The notes: a model not told the origin generated them from the sequence alone. 64,000 nt of DNA from Aureibaculum flavum (GCF_016406085.1 NZ_JAEHFJ010000002.1:434001-498000), one strand, 5' to 3'. Shown: positions 1 through 10,147, numbered from the stretch's first letter. Program-made: numbers and translations.

Positions 1-2
1 TG

Positions 3-44
3 ATCAGTTTAGATAAAAATGGCATCTTTTTTAAAACAAATTAA
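3..44 (+). CDS. Possible 3' end of an upstream gene
   Basis: An open frame enters from the left edge, reads ISLDKNGIFFKTN and stops with TAA at 42-44, about 50 bases before the next gene. The residues look like ordinary protein, but 13 codons are too few to identify or prove a gene. It may be chance. Confidence 0.22.
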   Translation: MSLDKNGIFFKTN

Positions 45-94
45 ACGAAGTCCATTTTTTAAAGTCTAATAATCCAATTCTATAATCTTTTAAA

Positions 95-2737
95 ATGAAA
101 AAAATATTTATGGCTTTCGTTTTTGCATTAATAGCATTTACGATTTCTGCACAGCACTTTATAACAGAAGGAAATGCTATTAGACATACTATTGCTGCTT
201 CAGTAAATGGGGAATCTGTATTGTTTATAGGAGAATTAGATGGAAGCGTCTCTTCGTATACGCTAGGAGGAGAACAACGCTGGCGAGTGGCTACCCATGA
301 TCCCGCTGTGCTTTTCGAAATTGAAGCTGCAGATATTAATAATGATGGTAATGATGATTTATTAGTTGCAAATGCCAACGGAAACATCTATTGTTACGAT
401 AGTTCAGGAAAACTATTATGGCAATTTGCTTCGGATCATAAAGTACGTTTTTCTGAAGTTGCAGTTGTTAAAAACAAAGGTAATGTTCAGATTTTTGCAG
501 GTGGAAATGATCGTACATTATATGAATTAGATACTAGGGGAAAGCTAGTTTCAGAAACGAAAACTGAAGGTGTTGTTAGAAAATTGGAAGCTGGTAATTT
601 TGTCAACTCAGAAACAGAAAGCCTTTTTCTAATGACGTACAGTTATGATAAATTCCGTTGGGAGTTTTTAGGGTTCATGGATGCCAATTCAAAAGTAGTC
701 ATTAAAAGCGTTGATGATAAGGAAAAGTATTTAAAAAAATTAACAAAAGCAATGGTTACTGATATTACGATTGCTGATATCAATGGGGATAAAAAAGACG
801 ACATCTTATTTTTTGGAGACGATAAGTTTAAACCTTTATTTACAGCTTTAGATAGTGACTTCAACATTATTGCAGAATATCAAGGCAATAATAAACAAAC
901 ACAGCGTTATGCACATTCTCAAGGAGCATTTTTACCAAGTAGAAATGAGATTATGTTTCAACATGGTGGTATTTTACTGGTTTTAGATAACAAAGGAAAG
1001 TTAATTAAATCATCAGGCGAACGTTATGGTAAAATGGTGTTTAGTGATTTTGCAGTCGAACAAAAATCGAATCAACTTATAGCTGGCGGAACTGTAGATG
1101 GAGGCAATGCGATTTGTTTTTATGATTTAACAAGAGATAATTGGTTTAAGACGAACCATAATAAAGAAGGCAGAATGCTCGAGGTCGAAAAAAATATTGC
1201 CACTCTTTATGAGCAAACACTAAATTTTAAATTACCTAGTTATCAAACTAAATCGGAAAAAGAATGGGTTATGATTACAAAAAGTAATACCGATTCTAGG
1301 CTAGAAAAACTAGATGGTGGAGATATTACATTTGTGATTCAAAAAGCACCTAAGGAATCTACTGATCGATCGCATTTAGTGGCAATTATGGGAGATGTTG
1401 CCTTAAAAAAAGATAAGCGTGGTAAATACCAAGATTCAAGAGAAGATATAATACAAATGGCTAGAGATTTTGAAGCAGAAGGTCAACCATTCACATTTTG
1501 GGCTGGTCATGGAAATGATCCATTTTATATTCAGATTGAAACTTTAGAGCAAATATTAGAAGTTGCACCAAATACCTGTTATGGTTTTGTATATGCAGAA
1601 ATGGCGAATGTTGAAGATCCTAGAGTTATTCATTATGTAAAGGAATATATGCCAAGACTTGCTAAGGCAATCCGGAAAAATAATAAGGCAAAACTATACT
1701 TTAGATATAAAAATATGTTTTGGGCTGCAACTTCACACTTACCATTATGGAAAGACATGTTCTTCTCAAAGAAATATAGCGATATTTTAGCACCTGCTTC
1801 TGAAGACACAAGTAATCGCACACAAGACTTAAATTTAGCAGGTCGTGTTGGTATGCATTCAGGAGGTTATGTAAATGATTATGCAATGCGACTAATTGAT
1901 GATAACCCTACAAGTTGGAGACCATTGTCGCCAGGCGGACAAAATTCAGTATCGCCATATTTAAGACAAGGCGTAATAATGGCAGCATATGGAGCAAGAT
2001 ATGGTGTGGTTTCTACAAGTGGTTTTGTAGAAGAACCTGGTTTAAACGTATTATTTGCTTTAATGAAATCTGGAGTACTTCCTATTGTTGAACCTGAAAA
2101 CATTCAGTCTATTGGTTCTTGGCTTCTTATAAAAGATGTAGATGAAGAATTGATTCATGGTGTAGATAATCATCATAAAATAGATCAATATAAAATTGAT
2201 GATGATAATGCAGTTTTTTCAGTTTCTCAAATGCATTGGGCAGGAACGAGTATTCCAGAATACGATTTCTCTAATGTAGCTTTAGGTGTAAAATACCGTT
2301 GGACCAACTACATGCCAGAATTACCCTATGGAATGGTACCAGTAGCACCCATAGAAAGTAAGATAGAATTAGAAAAAGCCAATGTGCCTTATTTTGTGTC
2401 TAATGCAAAAGTTGGATATGAGGGCGAAAACAAAGTATCAGCAGATCAATTTGGTGCTACTATTGTAAAAACGGTAGAAGCTGGCGAAAAGAAACTTAAT
2501 ATTGTTGTAAACGGAGCATCTTGGAGTGCCATTAAAATTGATGATTCTCACACCCGATTAATTATAGTAGATCAAGGATATCTTGATCCTCAAAAAAGAG
2601 AAGCTACGATAAAGTTTCAAAATAAAATGCCTGTATCGGCAACTGATATTTTGAGTAAAGAAAGTTTAAGGTTTGGAAAGGAAATTAAACTTACAATTCC
2701 AGCAGGTTCTATGCGATTTATTGATATTGCTTATTAA
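95..2737 (+). CDS. Secreted beta-propeller glycoside hydrolase, GH150 lambda-carrageenase-like
   Basis: The 880-residue protein starts with a signal peptide (MKKIFMAFVFALIAFTISAQ). Residues of about 25-380 contain propeller-type repeats with FG-GAP-like calcium loops (DINNDGNDD near 75, DINGDKKDD near 230), followed by a large C-terminal domain (about 430-880) without a common fold signature. This two-part layout and length match the lambda-carrageenases of family GH150, which are endo-hydrolases of beta-1,4 linkages with an N-terminal propeller. The context agrees: sulfatases, GH2, GH110 and the Leloir pathway follow within 25 kb. The assignment rests on recall of that architecture plus neighbourhood, not on a database match. 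It is probably periplasmic or secreted; no type IX sorting tail is visible. An alternative is an uncharacterised galactanase-like PQQ/FG-GAP protein. It is transcribed on its own and converges with the small EF-hand gene. Confidence 0.68.
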   Translation: MKKIFMAFVFALIAFTISAQHFITEGNAIRHTIAASVNGESVLFIGELDGSVSSYTLGGEQRWRVATHDPAVLFEIEAADINNDGNDDLLVANANGNIYCYDSSGKLLWQFASDHKVRFSEVAVVKNKGNVQIFAGGNDRTLYELDTRGKLVSETKTEGVVRKLEAGNFVNSETESLFLMTYSYDKFRWEFLGFMDANSKVVIKSVDDKEKYLKKLTKAMVTDITIADINGDKKDDILFFGDDKFKPLFTALDSDFNIIAEYQGNNKQTQRYAHSQGAFLPSRNEIMFQHGGILLVLDNKGKLIKSSGERYGKMVFSDFAVEQKSNQLIAGGTVDGGNAICFYDLTRDNWFKTNHNKEGRMLEVEKNIATLYEQTLNFKLPSYQTKSEKEWVMITKSNTDSRLEKLDGGDITFVIQKAPKESTDRSHLVAIMGDVALKKDKRGKYQDSREDIIQMARDFEAEGQPFTFWAGHGNDPFYIQIETLEQILEVAPNTCYGFVYAEMANVEDPRVIHYVKEYMPRLAKAIRKNNKAKLYFRYKNMFWAATSHLPLWKDMFFSKKYSDILAPASEDTSNRTQDLNLAGRVGMHSGGYVNDYAMRLIDDNPTSWRPLSPGGQNSVSPYLRQGVIMAAYGARYGVVSTSGFVEEPGLNVLFALMKSGVLPIVEPENIQSIGSWLLIKDVDEELIHGVDNHHKIDQYKIDDDNAVFSVSQMHWAGTSIPEYDFSNVALGVKYRWTNYMPELPYGMVPVAPIESKIELEKANVPYFVSNAKVGYEGENKVSADQFGATIVKTVEAGEKKLNIVVNGASWSAIKIDDSHTRLIIVDQGYLDPQKREATIKFQNKMPVSATDILSKESLRFGKEIKLTIPAGSMRFIDIAY

Positions 2738-2896
2738 AATGGAATAAATTATTTTCATTATGCGTATTCTGTACTTTAAAAAATATTAAAACAACAATCA
2801 AAGACTTAAGTAAGTCAAAATGATTGAGGTAAATTTTTTTACAAACCTATACTTACTGTACAAAAAAGCGATTCTAATTATAAAACATTAAAAAGA

Positions 2897-3202
2897 TTAG
2901 TTTTTCTTTTTACCTTTTTTCTTTCCTTTAGCTGTACCCTTAGCATTAAACTCTTCAAATGATAATTTTTTGTCTTCATTTGTATCTTTTTTTGCAAATA
3001 TTTTATCTGCATTAAAAGGATCTCCTTTTTTAGTTTTTTTACCATCATAAAAAACTGTCAATTCTTCTAGGCTAATAGACTTATCATTATTTGTGTCTGC
3101 TTTTTCAAATCTCTTTTTCACCTTAGCGTCAACTTCTTGAGCATAAGTTTGAGAAAATGCAAACATGGCTAAACCAGCAATAGTTAATTTTAAATATTTC
3201 AT
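2897..3202 (-). CDS. Small secreted EF-hand calcium-binding protein
   Basis: I place the start at 3202, not at an upstream ATG at 3253, because MKYLKLTIAGLAMFAFSQTY is a clean signal peptide and the upstream 17 residues would bury it. The mature protein of about 80 residues has two EF-hand loops, DTNNDKSISLEE and DTNEDKKLSFEE, each with Asp at 1, 3 and 5 and Glu at position 12. A lysine-rich tail (GKKKGKKKN) follows. It probably binds Ca2+ in the periplasm or outside. It lies convergently between the propeller carrageenase-like gene and the sulfatase operon. Many carbohydrate-active enzymes and their loops need calcium, so a buffering or accessory role is possible but unproven. Confidence 0.8.
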   Translation of the reverse strand: MKYLKLTIAGLAMFAFSQTYAQEVDAKVKKRFEKADTNNDKSISLEELTVFYDGKKTKKGDPFNADKIFAKKDTNEDKKLSFEEFNAKGTAKGKKKGKKKN

Positions 3203-3281
3203 TTCAATTGGTTTTAATATTAAAATCCAAATATCATTAAAATTACGATGCATATTACAAATAATTCTTAATTGCGTATGC

Positions 3282-3307
3282 GTAACTTAAACAATCGTTA
3301 CTGTCAA
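3282..3307 (+). promoter_or_regulatory. Candidate operator upstream of the sulfatase operon
   Basis: The divergent space between the EF-hand gene and the first sulfatase has an inverted pair GTAAC (3282-3286) and GTTAC (3297-3301). The right arm overlaps TTACTGTCAA (3298-3307), which differs by one base from the TTACTGTTAA direct repeats before the GH110 gene. A shared regulator binding site is possible. Short AT-rich matches of this kind also occur by chance. Confidence 0.25.
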
Positions 3308-3407
3308 TATAAAATTTACGCCTAAAGACATTTTCTAAACTTAAAGAAACAATTTTTTGATATATTCAGTAGATATTTACATTATCTAATTAAATATCCA
3401 GATACTA

Positions 3408-4802
3408 ATGACCATAAAAAAAATATTATTAAATGTTATAGTTATATCTGTATTTATATCTTTTACTTCTTGTAAGAATCAAAAACCGGATAACGAATCA
3501 AAAATAGACGTTGAATCAAAATCAGAGAAACCAAACATCGTATTGTTATTTATTGATGATTATGGTTGGTCAGATGTTGGATTTAGAAATAATACTTTTA
3601 ATACGCCAAATATTGATCAACTAAAAAAAGAAGGGTTAGATTTCAACAGAGCCTACATTCCTACACCTACATGTAGCCCGAGTAGATTGTCTTTGCTAAC
3701 TGGAAAGGAAGCTATAAGATTGGGTATGCCAAGGCATATCGCAATCGATCCTAATGATCCAGATGCAGAATATAATTTATGGCCAACAGATCCCGTTCAA
3801 CGGCCTTCACGTAATTATTTACCTCTTGAGGAGATTACCTATGCTGAACGGCTTAAAGAGTTTGGTTATTACAATTACTTCATTGGTAAATGGCATTTAG
3901 GTCATGCAGGACGTTACCCTACGGATCAAGGTTTTGACGAAGCCTACGGAACTACTAATGCAGGTCATCCCAAAAACTATTATTACCCATTTTTCAAACC
4001 TGATGAAGACCCAAAAGATTTTTTAAATTCAGGACCTAAAGAAGGCGATTATTTAACTGATGTATTAACCAATAATGCTGTTGAATTTATAAACGATTAT
4101 GACAAAAACCAACCATTTATGTTATCGTTCTGGTACTACTCGGTTCATGGACCGTCTATTGGTAGAAAAGATCTTCTTAAAAAACATCAAGACGCTGGTT
4201 TACAAGGTAAATATGCAGATCATGCCGCTATGGTTGAAGCAATGGATGAATCCATTGGACGCGTTAGAAAGGCATTAGAAGATAAAGGTATTGCGGATAA
4301 TACAGTCATTATTGTATTATCAGATCAAGGTGGAGCTTATACCAATGCACCTTTGAGTGGAGGTAAAAAAGGGGGTAATACATTGGGAGAAGGTGGAGCA
4401 AGAGTGCCTTTCATTATTAAATATCCTGGAGTTACAACCGCAAATACAGAAAGTGATATTCCTGTTCAGTCTATTGATTTGTATCCCACTTTAATTGAAA
4501 TAGCCTCAGGAAAAGAATACAAAGACAATCAAATTCAAGGGGTTAGTTTACTACCAATTTTAAAAGGTAATGATATTGAAAAACGAAACCTCTATTTCTT
4601 TAGAAGTTATGAAGACCAATATGCTGCAGTAATTTCAGGTGATTGGAAATTGGTTAAATACCATAGTGGAAAGTTTCAACTTTTCAATGTTTCAGAAGAC
4701 ATTAGTGAGCAAAATGAGTTGATAGGTACAGGATTGGAAATAGAAACCAAACTAAAAAAAGAAATAGCTGCTTGGGAAGCTGAAGCAGTTCCTCAATATT
4801 AA
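3408..4802 (+). CDS. S1-family formylglycine sulfatase (lipoprotein) 1
   Basis: The 464-residue protein begins with a lipoprotein signal ending FTSC (Cys22), so it is likely membrane-anchored in the periplasm or at the surface. The S1 sulfatase core is clear: metal-binding LLFIDDYGWSD (46-56), the maturation motif CSPSR with Cys89 that becomes formylglycine, GKWHLGH near 161, and VLSDQGG near 303. It should hydrolyse a sulfate ester on a galactan unit. The subfamily and the sulfate position (2-O or 6-O) cannot be read from the motifs. It is the first gene of a tight run: the next sulfatase starts 11 bases after its stop. A separate formylglycine-generating enzyme must be encoded elsewhere, as none is in the window. 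Confidence 0.93.
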   Translation: MTIKKILLNVIVISVFISFTSCKNQKPDNESKIDVESKSEKPNIVLLFIDDYGWSDVGFRNNTFNTPNIDQLKKEGLDFNRAYIPTPTCSPSRLSLLTGKEAIRLGMPRHIAIDPNDPDAEYNLWPTDPVQRPSRNYLPLEEITYAERLKEFGYYNYFIGKWHLGHAGRYPTDQGFDEAYGTTNAGHPKNYYYPFFKPDEDPKDFLNSGPKEGDYLTDVLTNNAVEFINDYDKNQPFMLSFWYYSVHGPSIGRKDLLKKHQDAGLQGKYADHAAMVEAMDESIGRVRKALEDKGIADNTVIIVLSDQGGAYTNAPLSGGKKGGNTLGEGGARVPFIIKYPGVTTANTESDIPVQSIDLYPTLIEIASGKEYKDNQIQGVSLLPILKGNDIEKRNLYFFRSYEDQYAAVISGDWKLVKYHSGKFQLFNVSEDISEQNELIGTGLEIETKLKKEIAAWEAEAVPQY

Positions 4803-4813
4803 ATAAATAGTTA

Positions 4814-6220
4814 ATGAAAAATTATAGATGGATAACCTTAGTATTATTGTTTGTTATAGCTCATAGTTCATGTCAAAATGATAAAAAAGAAATAGAAAGC
4901 AAGGCTCAAACTAAAAAACCGAATATTGTTTTTCTATTAGCCGATGATATGGGTTATGGTGAATTAGGAAGTTATGGTCAAAAAGAAATTAAAACACCAT
5001 TTTTAGATGAATTAGCTTCAAAAGGGATGCGATTTACTGATTTTTATGCAGGAACAGCAGTCTGCTCACCCTCAAGAGCAGTCTTAATGACTGGAATGCA
5101 CACTGGACATGTGAGTATTCGCGGAAATAAAGGGCAATATGAAGATAAATATGGTAGAGTACCGTTAAAAAAAACGGAAGTGATACTACCCGAAATGTTA
5201 AAAGAAGCAGGGTACCAATCTGCAATGATTGGTAAATGGCATTTAGGGATTCCAGAAGATATTTCAACTTGGGCAAAAGGAAGAGGTTTTGATTATGCCG
5301 TACAAGAACAATGGGGCGAGGACAAAAATGGAAAAGAAATTGACGAACGTGTGCATTGGGTGAATAACAATCAAGATTCAATATTCTACAACTACAATAA
5401 TTACTCCTGTTTAGATGAATTTAGAACTGATTTTGCACTTGATTATTTAGACAAAAAAGATAATGACAAACCTTTCTTTTTATATATGTCTTATAGAACA
5501 CCCCATGCACATGAATTTTTCTTAAAAAAAACAGATCTATATGCGGATAAAATAGAAGAATGGCCAGAAATAGAAAGGCGTCATGCTGCTCGAATTACGA
5601 TGTTAGATTCTCAAATAAAAAGATTGTTTGATAAATTAGAGGCAATGGGAGAGCTTGAAAATACGCTAATCATTTTTACGAGTGATAATGGTCCAACCAA
5701 TGAAAATCATCATAGTTACAAATTTTTCAACAGTTCTGGTAATTTAAAAGGGTATAAACGCGATTTATATGAAGGTGGAATTAGAGAACCCATGTTTGCC
5801 TATTGGAAAAATAAAATAAAAGCAGGTACCACAAGTAAACACCCAAGTGCTTTTTACGATGTAATGCCAACGCTTGCTGAACTTGCAGGAGTGAAACCAC
5901 CAACACAGACCGATGGTATTTCTTTTTTACCAACATTATTTGGTAAAGAAAATCAAAAGCAACACGAGCATTTGTATTGGGAAATTCAAGAAGGAGCTTC
6001 AGTAAAAGGATTTAAACAAGCCGCACGAATGGGTAAATGGAAAGCCGTTAGAATTGCAAATTCATACAAAACTGAATTATACGATTTAGAGAAGGATATT
6101 AATGAAACCCATGATTTATCATCTCAATTTCCAGAAATAGTAGAAAAAATGAATAATATCTTGAAAACAGAAAGTGTGAAAATGGAGCACTATCCGAATT
6201 CAGGAGGAATTTTTAAGTAA
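4814..6220 (+). CDS. S1-family formylglycine sulfatase (lipoprotein) 2
   Basis: A 468-residue arylsulfatase-A-like protein with a lipoprotein signal (Cys20 in AHSSC). Motifs in order: FLLADDMGYGE (40-50), CSPSR with the modified Cys84, GKWHLGI, and FTSDNGP. The region KGYKRDLYEGGIREP is typical of S1 enzymes around the metal site. It is closely spaced between sulfatases 1 and 3 (11 and 5 bases), so it is almost certainly co-transcribed. Its sequence differs clearly from its neighbours outside the motifs, so it probably attacks a different sulfate position, not the same one. Exact regiospecificity is inference only. Confidence 0.93.
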   Translation: MKNYRWITLVLLFVIAHSSCQNDKKEIESKAQTKKPNIVFLLADDMGYGELGSYGQKEIKTPFLDELASKGMRFTDFYAGTAVCSPSRAVLMTGMHTGHVSIRGNKGQYEDKYGRVPLKKTEVILPEMLKEAGYQSAMIGKWHLGIPEDISTWAKGRGFDYAVQEQWGEDKNGKEIDERVHWVNNNQDSIFYNYNNYSCLDEFRTDFALDYLDKKDNDKPFFLYMSYRTPHAHEFFLKKTDLYADKIEEWPEIERRHAARITMLDSQIKRLFDKLEAMGELENTLIIFTSDNGPTNENHHSYKFFNSSGNLKGYKRDLYEGGIREPMFAYWKNKIKAGTTSKHPSAFYDVMPTLAELAGVKPPTQTDGISFLPTLFGKENQKQHEHLYWEIQEGASVKGFKQAARMGKWKAVRIANSYKTELYDLEKDINETHDLSSQFPEIVEKMNNILKTESVKMEHYPNSGGIFK

Positions 6221-6225
6221 AAAAT

Positions 6226-7752
6226 ATGCGAATTCAAATTAATTACATCATTTCGAGTATTCTGATTATATCCTTAATGTCTTGCGGAGAAAAAAAAGCT
6301 GAAAAAGCGGAGGTCATAGAAAATAAACAGCCTAATATCATCTGGATTATGGCAGAAGATATGAGTACCGATTTGGCCTGTTATGGTTTACCGAATGTAA
6401 AAACACCCTATTTAGATAAAATGGCAAGTGAAGGTGTTCGTTTTGACAATGCCTTTGTAACCAACCCAATTTGCTCACCTAGTCGCTCTGCCATGATGAT
6501 TGGTACGCATCAAGTAAAAACAAATACTCATAACCATCGTAGCAATAGAGAAGTTCCTTTAGATAAACAGTTTACGCCTATGACTCAAAAATTACGAGAA
6601 GCTGGGTATACAACTATTTTGGGTAACCACTCCGTTATGAAAAAGGGACGTAAAATTGATGTTAATTTTAAACATGAACCCTTAGGAGCATGGGATGGAG
6701 AAACAAAATTTGGATTGTTTGATAAGTACGACAATTTTGAAAAAGCAGATGAACCTTTCTTTGCACAAATTCAATTAGTAGTAACGCATCGTGGTGATTG
6801 GTGGGATGAAGTTCGCGAAAAATCTAAACATCCTGTAAATGCAGATGCTGTTGAAATGCCTCCTTATATGGCAGATCATCCAGCCATTCGTTTGGATTGG
6901 GCTAAATATTTAGACCAAATAGAATACATGGATAATGAAGTCGGAATGATTTTTAAAGAGCTTGAACAAAAAGGAATGGCAGCTAATACTGTTGTTATTT
7001 TTATTGGTGACAACGGTCGTTGTAATATTAGAGGAAAGGGTTATTTGCATGACCCGGGATTAAGAATTCCATTGATTGTCTTTTACCCAGAGCAATTTAA
7101 AGGCGGTGAAATTAGAAAAGATGTGGTTAGTGCCACAGATATTACTGCTAGTATTTTAAATTTTGCTAAAATTGATATCCCTTCCTATATGACAGGACAA
7201 CCCATGTTTGATGCCAATTTTAACAGAGAATATGCTTATGGAGCACGTGATTTATGGGATGAAATTGAAGAAAAATCAAGAGCCATTACCTCTGATGAAT
7301 GGAAGTATATTAGAAACGATAAACCAGAGATTCCTTTTGATGCTCATCAAGCTTATTTAGAGTTTTATCGGCCTGCTGTTCATATCATGCGTCAACTTAA
7401 AAAAGAAGGAAAACTCACAGAGGAACAAAAATTCTTCTTTGAAGATTCTAAACCCGTTGAAGAATTATACAATCTAATAAATGATTCTCAAGAATTGGTC
7501 AATTTAGCTAACAATCCTGAATATGCCGATATATTGGTTAAAATGAGAGCAAAAACTAGAGATTTAGATAGCCTAATGAAGCCAGTAAGTGCTATTTACC
7601 AACCAAAATCTGTTCAAAGTACGGTGGATTTGGTGCAATGGATAATAGATGAACATCCAGATGTTCGTAAACAAATGGAAGACGGTGTAGAAGTTGGATT
7701 TAAAAAATGGGGAGCAATCTATAAAAAGTATCTAAAGAATAAAAAGAAATGA
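6226..7752 (+). CDS. S1-family sulfatase, heparan N-sulfatase (SGSH)-like (lipoprotein) 3
   Basis: A 508-residue sulfatase with a lipoprotein signal (Cys20 in SLMSC). The formylglycine motif CSPSR (Cys83) is intact, and WIMAEDMSTDLACYG (40-54) supplies the metal ligands. The usual GKWHLG block is replaced by GNHSVMKKGRK, as in the N-sulfoglucosamine sulfohydrolase-like branch of S1. The C-terminal portion (about 380-508) is longer than in the neighbours. Given the galactan context it more likely acts on an O-sulfate of galactose than on an N-sulfate. Its last four bases overlap the start of the GH2 gene (ATGA), implying translational coupling. Confidence 0.9.
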   Translation: MRIQINYIISSILIISLMSCGEKKAEKAEVIENKQPNIIWIMAEDMSTDLACYGLPNVKTPYLDKMASEGVRFDNAFVTNPICSPSRSAMMIGTHQVKTNTHNHRSNREVPLDKQFTPMTQKLREAGYTTILGNHSVMKKGRKIDVNFKHEPLGAWDGETKFGLFDKYDNFEKADEPFFAQIQLVVTHRGDWWDEVREKSKHPVNADAVEMPPYMADHPAIRLDWAKYLDQIEYMDNEVGMIFKELEQKGMAANTVVIFIGDNGRCNIRGKGYLHDPGLRIPLIVFYPEQFKGGEIRKDVVSATDITASILNFAKIDIPSYMTGQPMFDANFNREYAYGARDLWDEIEEKSRAITSDEWKYIRNDKPEIPFDAHQAYLEFYRPAVHIMRQLKKEGKLTEEQKFFFEDSKPVEELYNLINDSQELVNLANNPEYADILVKMRAKTRDLDSLMKPVSAIYQPKSVQSTVDLVQWIIDEHPDVRKQMEDGVEVGFKKWGAIYKKYLKNKKK

Positions 7753-10094
7753 AATATTTAAAAGGAATAGTATTATTGATAGTTGCAACTTTAACACTTC
7801 AGTTTTGTAAAAAAAATGACATTGTAGAAGCAACTCCTCTCAATGAGGATTGGAAATTTAGTAAAATTAATGAAACAGGAGCGTTAGATGAAAGTATTTA
7901 TTCGATTGCTTATGACGATTCTCAATGGGAAACTGTAAACTTACCACATACAGCCAATATTGAACCTTTAACTGTGAACAATCAGTGGCAAGGGATTTGT
8001 TGGTATCGTAAACGAATTACAATACCCAAAAGCGATAAGGATAAAAAAATATTCTTTGAGCTTGAAGCTGCTATGAATTATTCTAAAATTTGGATAAATG
8101 GCATCGAAGTTAAGGACCATCAAGGTGGTTATTTACCAGTTATAATGGACATTTCGAAATATGTAAAACCTGGAGCAGAGAATATTGTTGCCATACGATT
8201 AGACAATACTGATAATTTAGTTACTGGCCCAAAACCATTAAAACGATTAGACTTTAATATGTTTGGTGGATTATACAGAAAAGTAAACTTAACTACAAAA
8301 GAAAAAATTTACATCTCACATCCTGTGTTAGCAAATAAAATTGCCGGAGGAGGTGTTTTTATTACTTATCCTAAAGTTTCAGAAGCTGCCTCTATAGTAA
8401 ATATAAAAACACATGTTATTAATGAATATGAAAATTCAGAATCTATTGAACTTGTTCAAATTATTTTAAAAAATGGAAAGATAATACAAGAAAAGACATC
8501 TTCAAATATAGAGATTAAAGCAGGAAAAGATATTGAATTAACAGAGCAAATCACAATTGTTAATGCTGAATTATGGTCGCCAAAACATCCAAATTTATAT
8601 AGCTTAGAAACCAAAGTACTTCAAGATGGAAAAGTCATAGACCAACAAACAACAAACTTTGGTATAAGAGAATTTACTTTTGATGACAAGCATCAGCTTC
8701 ACATTAATGGTAAGAAAACATTTTTGAGAGGTGTTAATCGCCATCAAGAATATCCCTACATCGGTTATGCATTATCAGACAACGCACAATATAGAGATGC
8801 CAAGAAAATAAAAGATGGCGGTTTTGATTATATCCGTCTGTCACATTATCCACAATCTCCAGCATTTATGGATGCATGTGACGAACAAGGTCTTGTTGTA
8901 ATTGACGCCATAATGGGTTGGCAGTTTTATAATGATACCGAAGACTTTAGAAATTATTGTTATCAATCTGCAACAAACTTAATTAGAAGAGATAGAAATC
9001 ATCCATCTGTTTTGGGCTGGGAAGTATCGCTCAATGAAACTAAAGAGATGCCGGTTTATTTTATGGAAGAATTAAATAACATTACACATGCAGAATATCC
9101 TGGTGACCATGTATATTCATGTGGATGGAAGGATGATGTATATGATATTTACTTAGAAGCACGCCAACACAGAATATTGAGACCGCATCCCTATAAAGAA
9201 ATGCCAATTACAGTTTCAGAATATGGTGATTGGGAATACTATTCTAAAAACGCAGGTTTAAATCAAGATAAATTACCTAATGATGTGAGAACAGAAATGA
9301 GTAGTCGCCAAGCACGAGGTTATGGAGAAAAACGTATGATGCGTCAAGCTATTAATGTACAAGAAGCTCATAATGATAATTTAAGTACACGAGCTTATTC
9401 GGATAGTTATTGGGTAATGTACGATTATAATCGTGGTTATCATGATGATATAGAACGTTCTGGTTTGATGGATCTTTTTAGATTACCAAAACTAGCTTAT
9501 TATTTTTATCAGAGTCAGCGTGATATTGATGATGTCGCTGTGCTAAAACTTGCTACCTATTGGAATGATAAATCGCCAACGGATATAAAAGTATACTCAA
9601 ATACAGATGAAGTTGAGTTATACCTCAACGATGAATTAATTGCCAAACAGAAACCAGATTCAGGAAAGGATACTGAGAATTTAAAACATCCACCTTACAC
9701 ATTTAACCTAAATGAATTTAAACAAGGGACATTAAAAGCTGTGGGGTTTGTTGATGGGAAAAAAATCACTGAAGATATTGTAATTACACCTCAAAAACCT
9801 ACAAAGTTAAAAGTTTGGTTAGATGAAAGTGGTAAGACACCAGCTGCAGGTCAAAATGATATTCTTTTCTTATATGTTGCTGCCATAGATGATAATGGTA
9901 CTATAAATCCTGATTTTACTGAAACCATCACTTTAGAAATTAATGGAAGTGCAAAAGTGATGAATGTTGATGCCGTAAATGCAGAAGCAGGAATTGCAAC
10001 CGCAGTATTACAATTAGGTAATACTAAAGAAACGATAATTGTAAATGCAAATGCAGCAGGTTTGAGTGGAAACCATGAGTTTAAAATCGACTAA
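7749..10094 (+). CDS. GH2-family beta-galactosidase (lipoprotein)
   Basis: A 781-residue protein with a lipoprotein-type signal (Cys20 in LQFC). It shows the GH2 order: jelly-roll sugar-binding domain (about 30-185), immunoglobulin-like domain (about 190-300), then a TIM barrel opening with RGVNRHQEYPYIGYA. In the barrel, the segment WEVSLNE places the acid/base at Glu430 and SEYGDWE places the nucleophile near Glu491. C-terminal immunoglobulin-like domains follow (about 590-781). It should remove non-reducing beta-linked galactose. In the lambda-carrageenan model it would take the beta-1,4-linked unit after desulfation. It overlaps the preceding sulfatase by 4 bases. Marine GH2 members include other specificities, so beta-galactosidase is context-guided. 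Confidence 0.88.
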   Translation: MKYLKGIVLLIVATLTLQFCKKNDIVEATPLNEDWKFSKINETGALDESIYSIAYDDSQWETVNLPHTANIEPLTVNNQWQGICWYRKRITIPKSDKDKKIFFELEAAMNYSKIWINGIEVKDHQGGYLPVIMDISKYVKPGAENIVAIRLDNTDNLVTGPKPLKRLDFNMFGGLYRKVNLTTKEKIYISHPVLANKIAGGGVFITYPKVSEAASIVNIKTHVINEYENSESIELVQIILKNGKIIQEKTSSNIEIKAGKDIELTEQITIVNAELWSPKHPNLYSLETKVLQDGKVIDQQTTNFGIREFTFDDKHQLHINGKKTFLRGVNRHQEYPYIGYALSDNAQYRDAKKIKDGGFDYIRLSHYPQSPAFMDACDEQGLVVIDAIMGWQFYNDTEDFRNYCYQSATNLIRRDRNHPSVLGWEVSLNETKEMPVYFMEELNNITHAEYPGDHVYSCGWKDDVYDIYLEARQHRILRPHPYKEMPITVSEYGDWEYYSKNAGLNQDKLPNDVRTEMSSRQARGYGEKRMMRQAINVQEAHNDNLSTRAYSDSYWVMYDYNRGYHDDIERSGLMDLFRLPKLAYYFYQSQRDIDDVAVLKLATYWNDKSPTDIKVYSNTDEVELYLNDELIAKQKPDSGKDTENLKHPPYTFNLNEFKQGTLKAVGFVDGKKITEDIVITPQKPTKLKVWLDESGKTPAAGQNDILFLYVAAIDDNGTINPDFTETITLEINGSAKVMNVDAVNAEAGIATAVLQLGNTKETIIVNANAAGLSGNHEFKID

Positions 10095-10147
10095 TTTGCT
10101 TTTTAAATAATATCTCGAGGTCTGAAAACTTCAACATTTACAGGGGG

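Noticed and set aside
95-2737. Simple PQQ/FG-GAP repeat protein without enzyme activity
   Set aside because: The large C-terminal domain and the surrounding galactan genes fit a GH150-like enzyme better, though this remains the main alternative.
5034-5381. 115-aa frame opposite sulfatase 2
   Set aside because: Shadow of a clearly real gene on the other strand, with implausible composition.
6226-7752. Heparan N-sulfatase acting on glycosaminoglycan
   Set aside because: Sequence resembles that branch, but the locus has no glycosaminoglycan lyase or hexosaminidase and is devoted to galactose.
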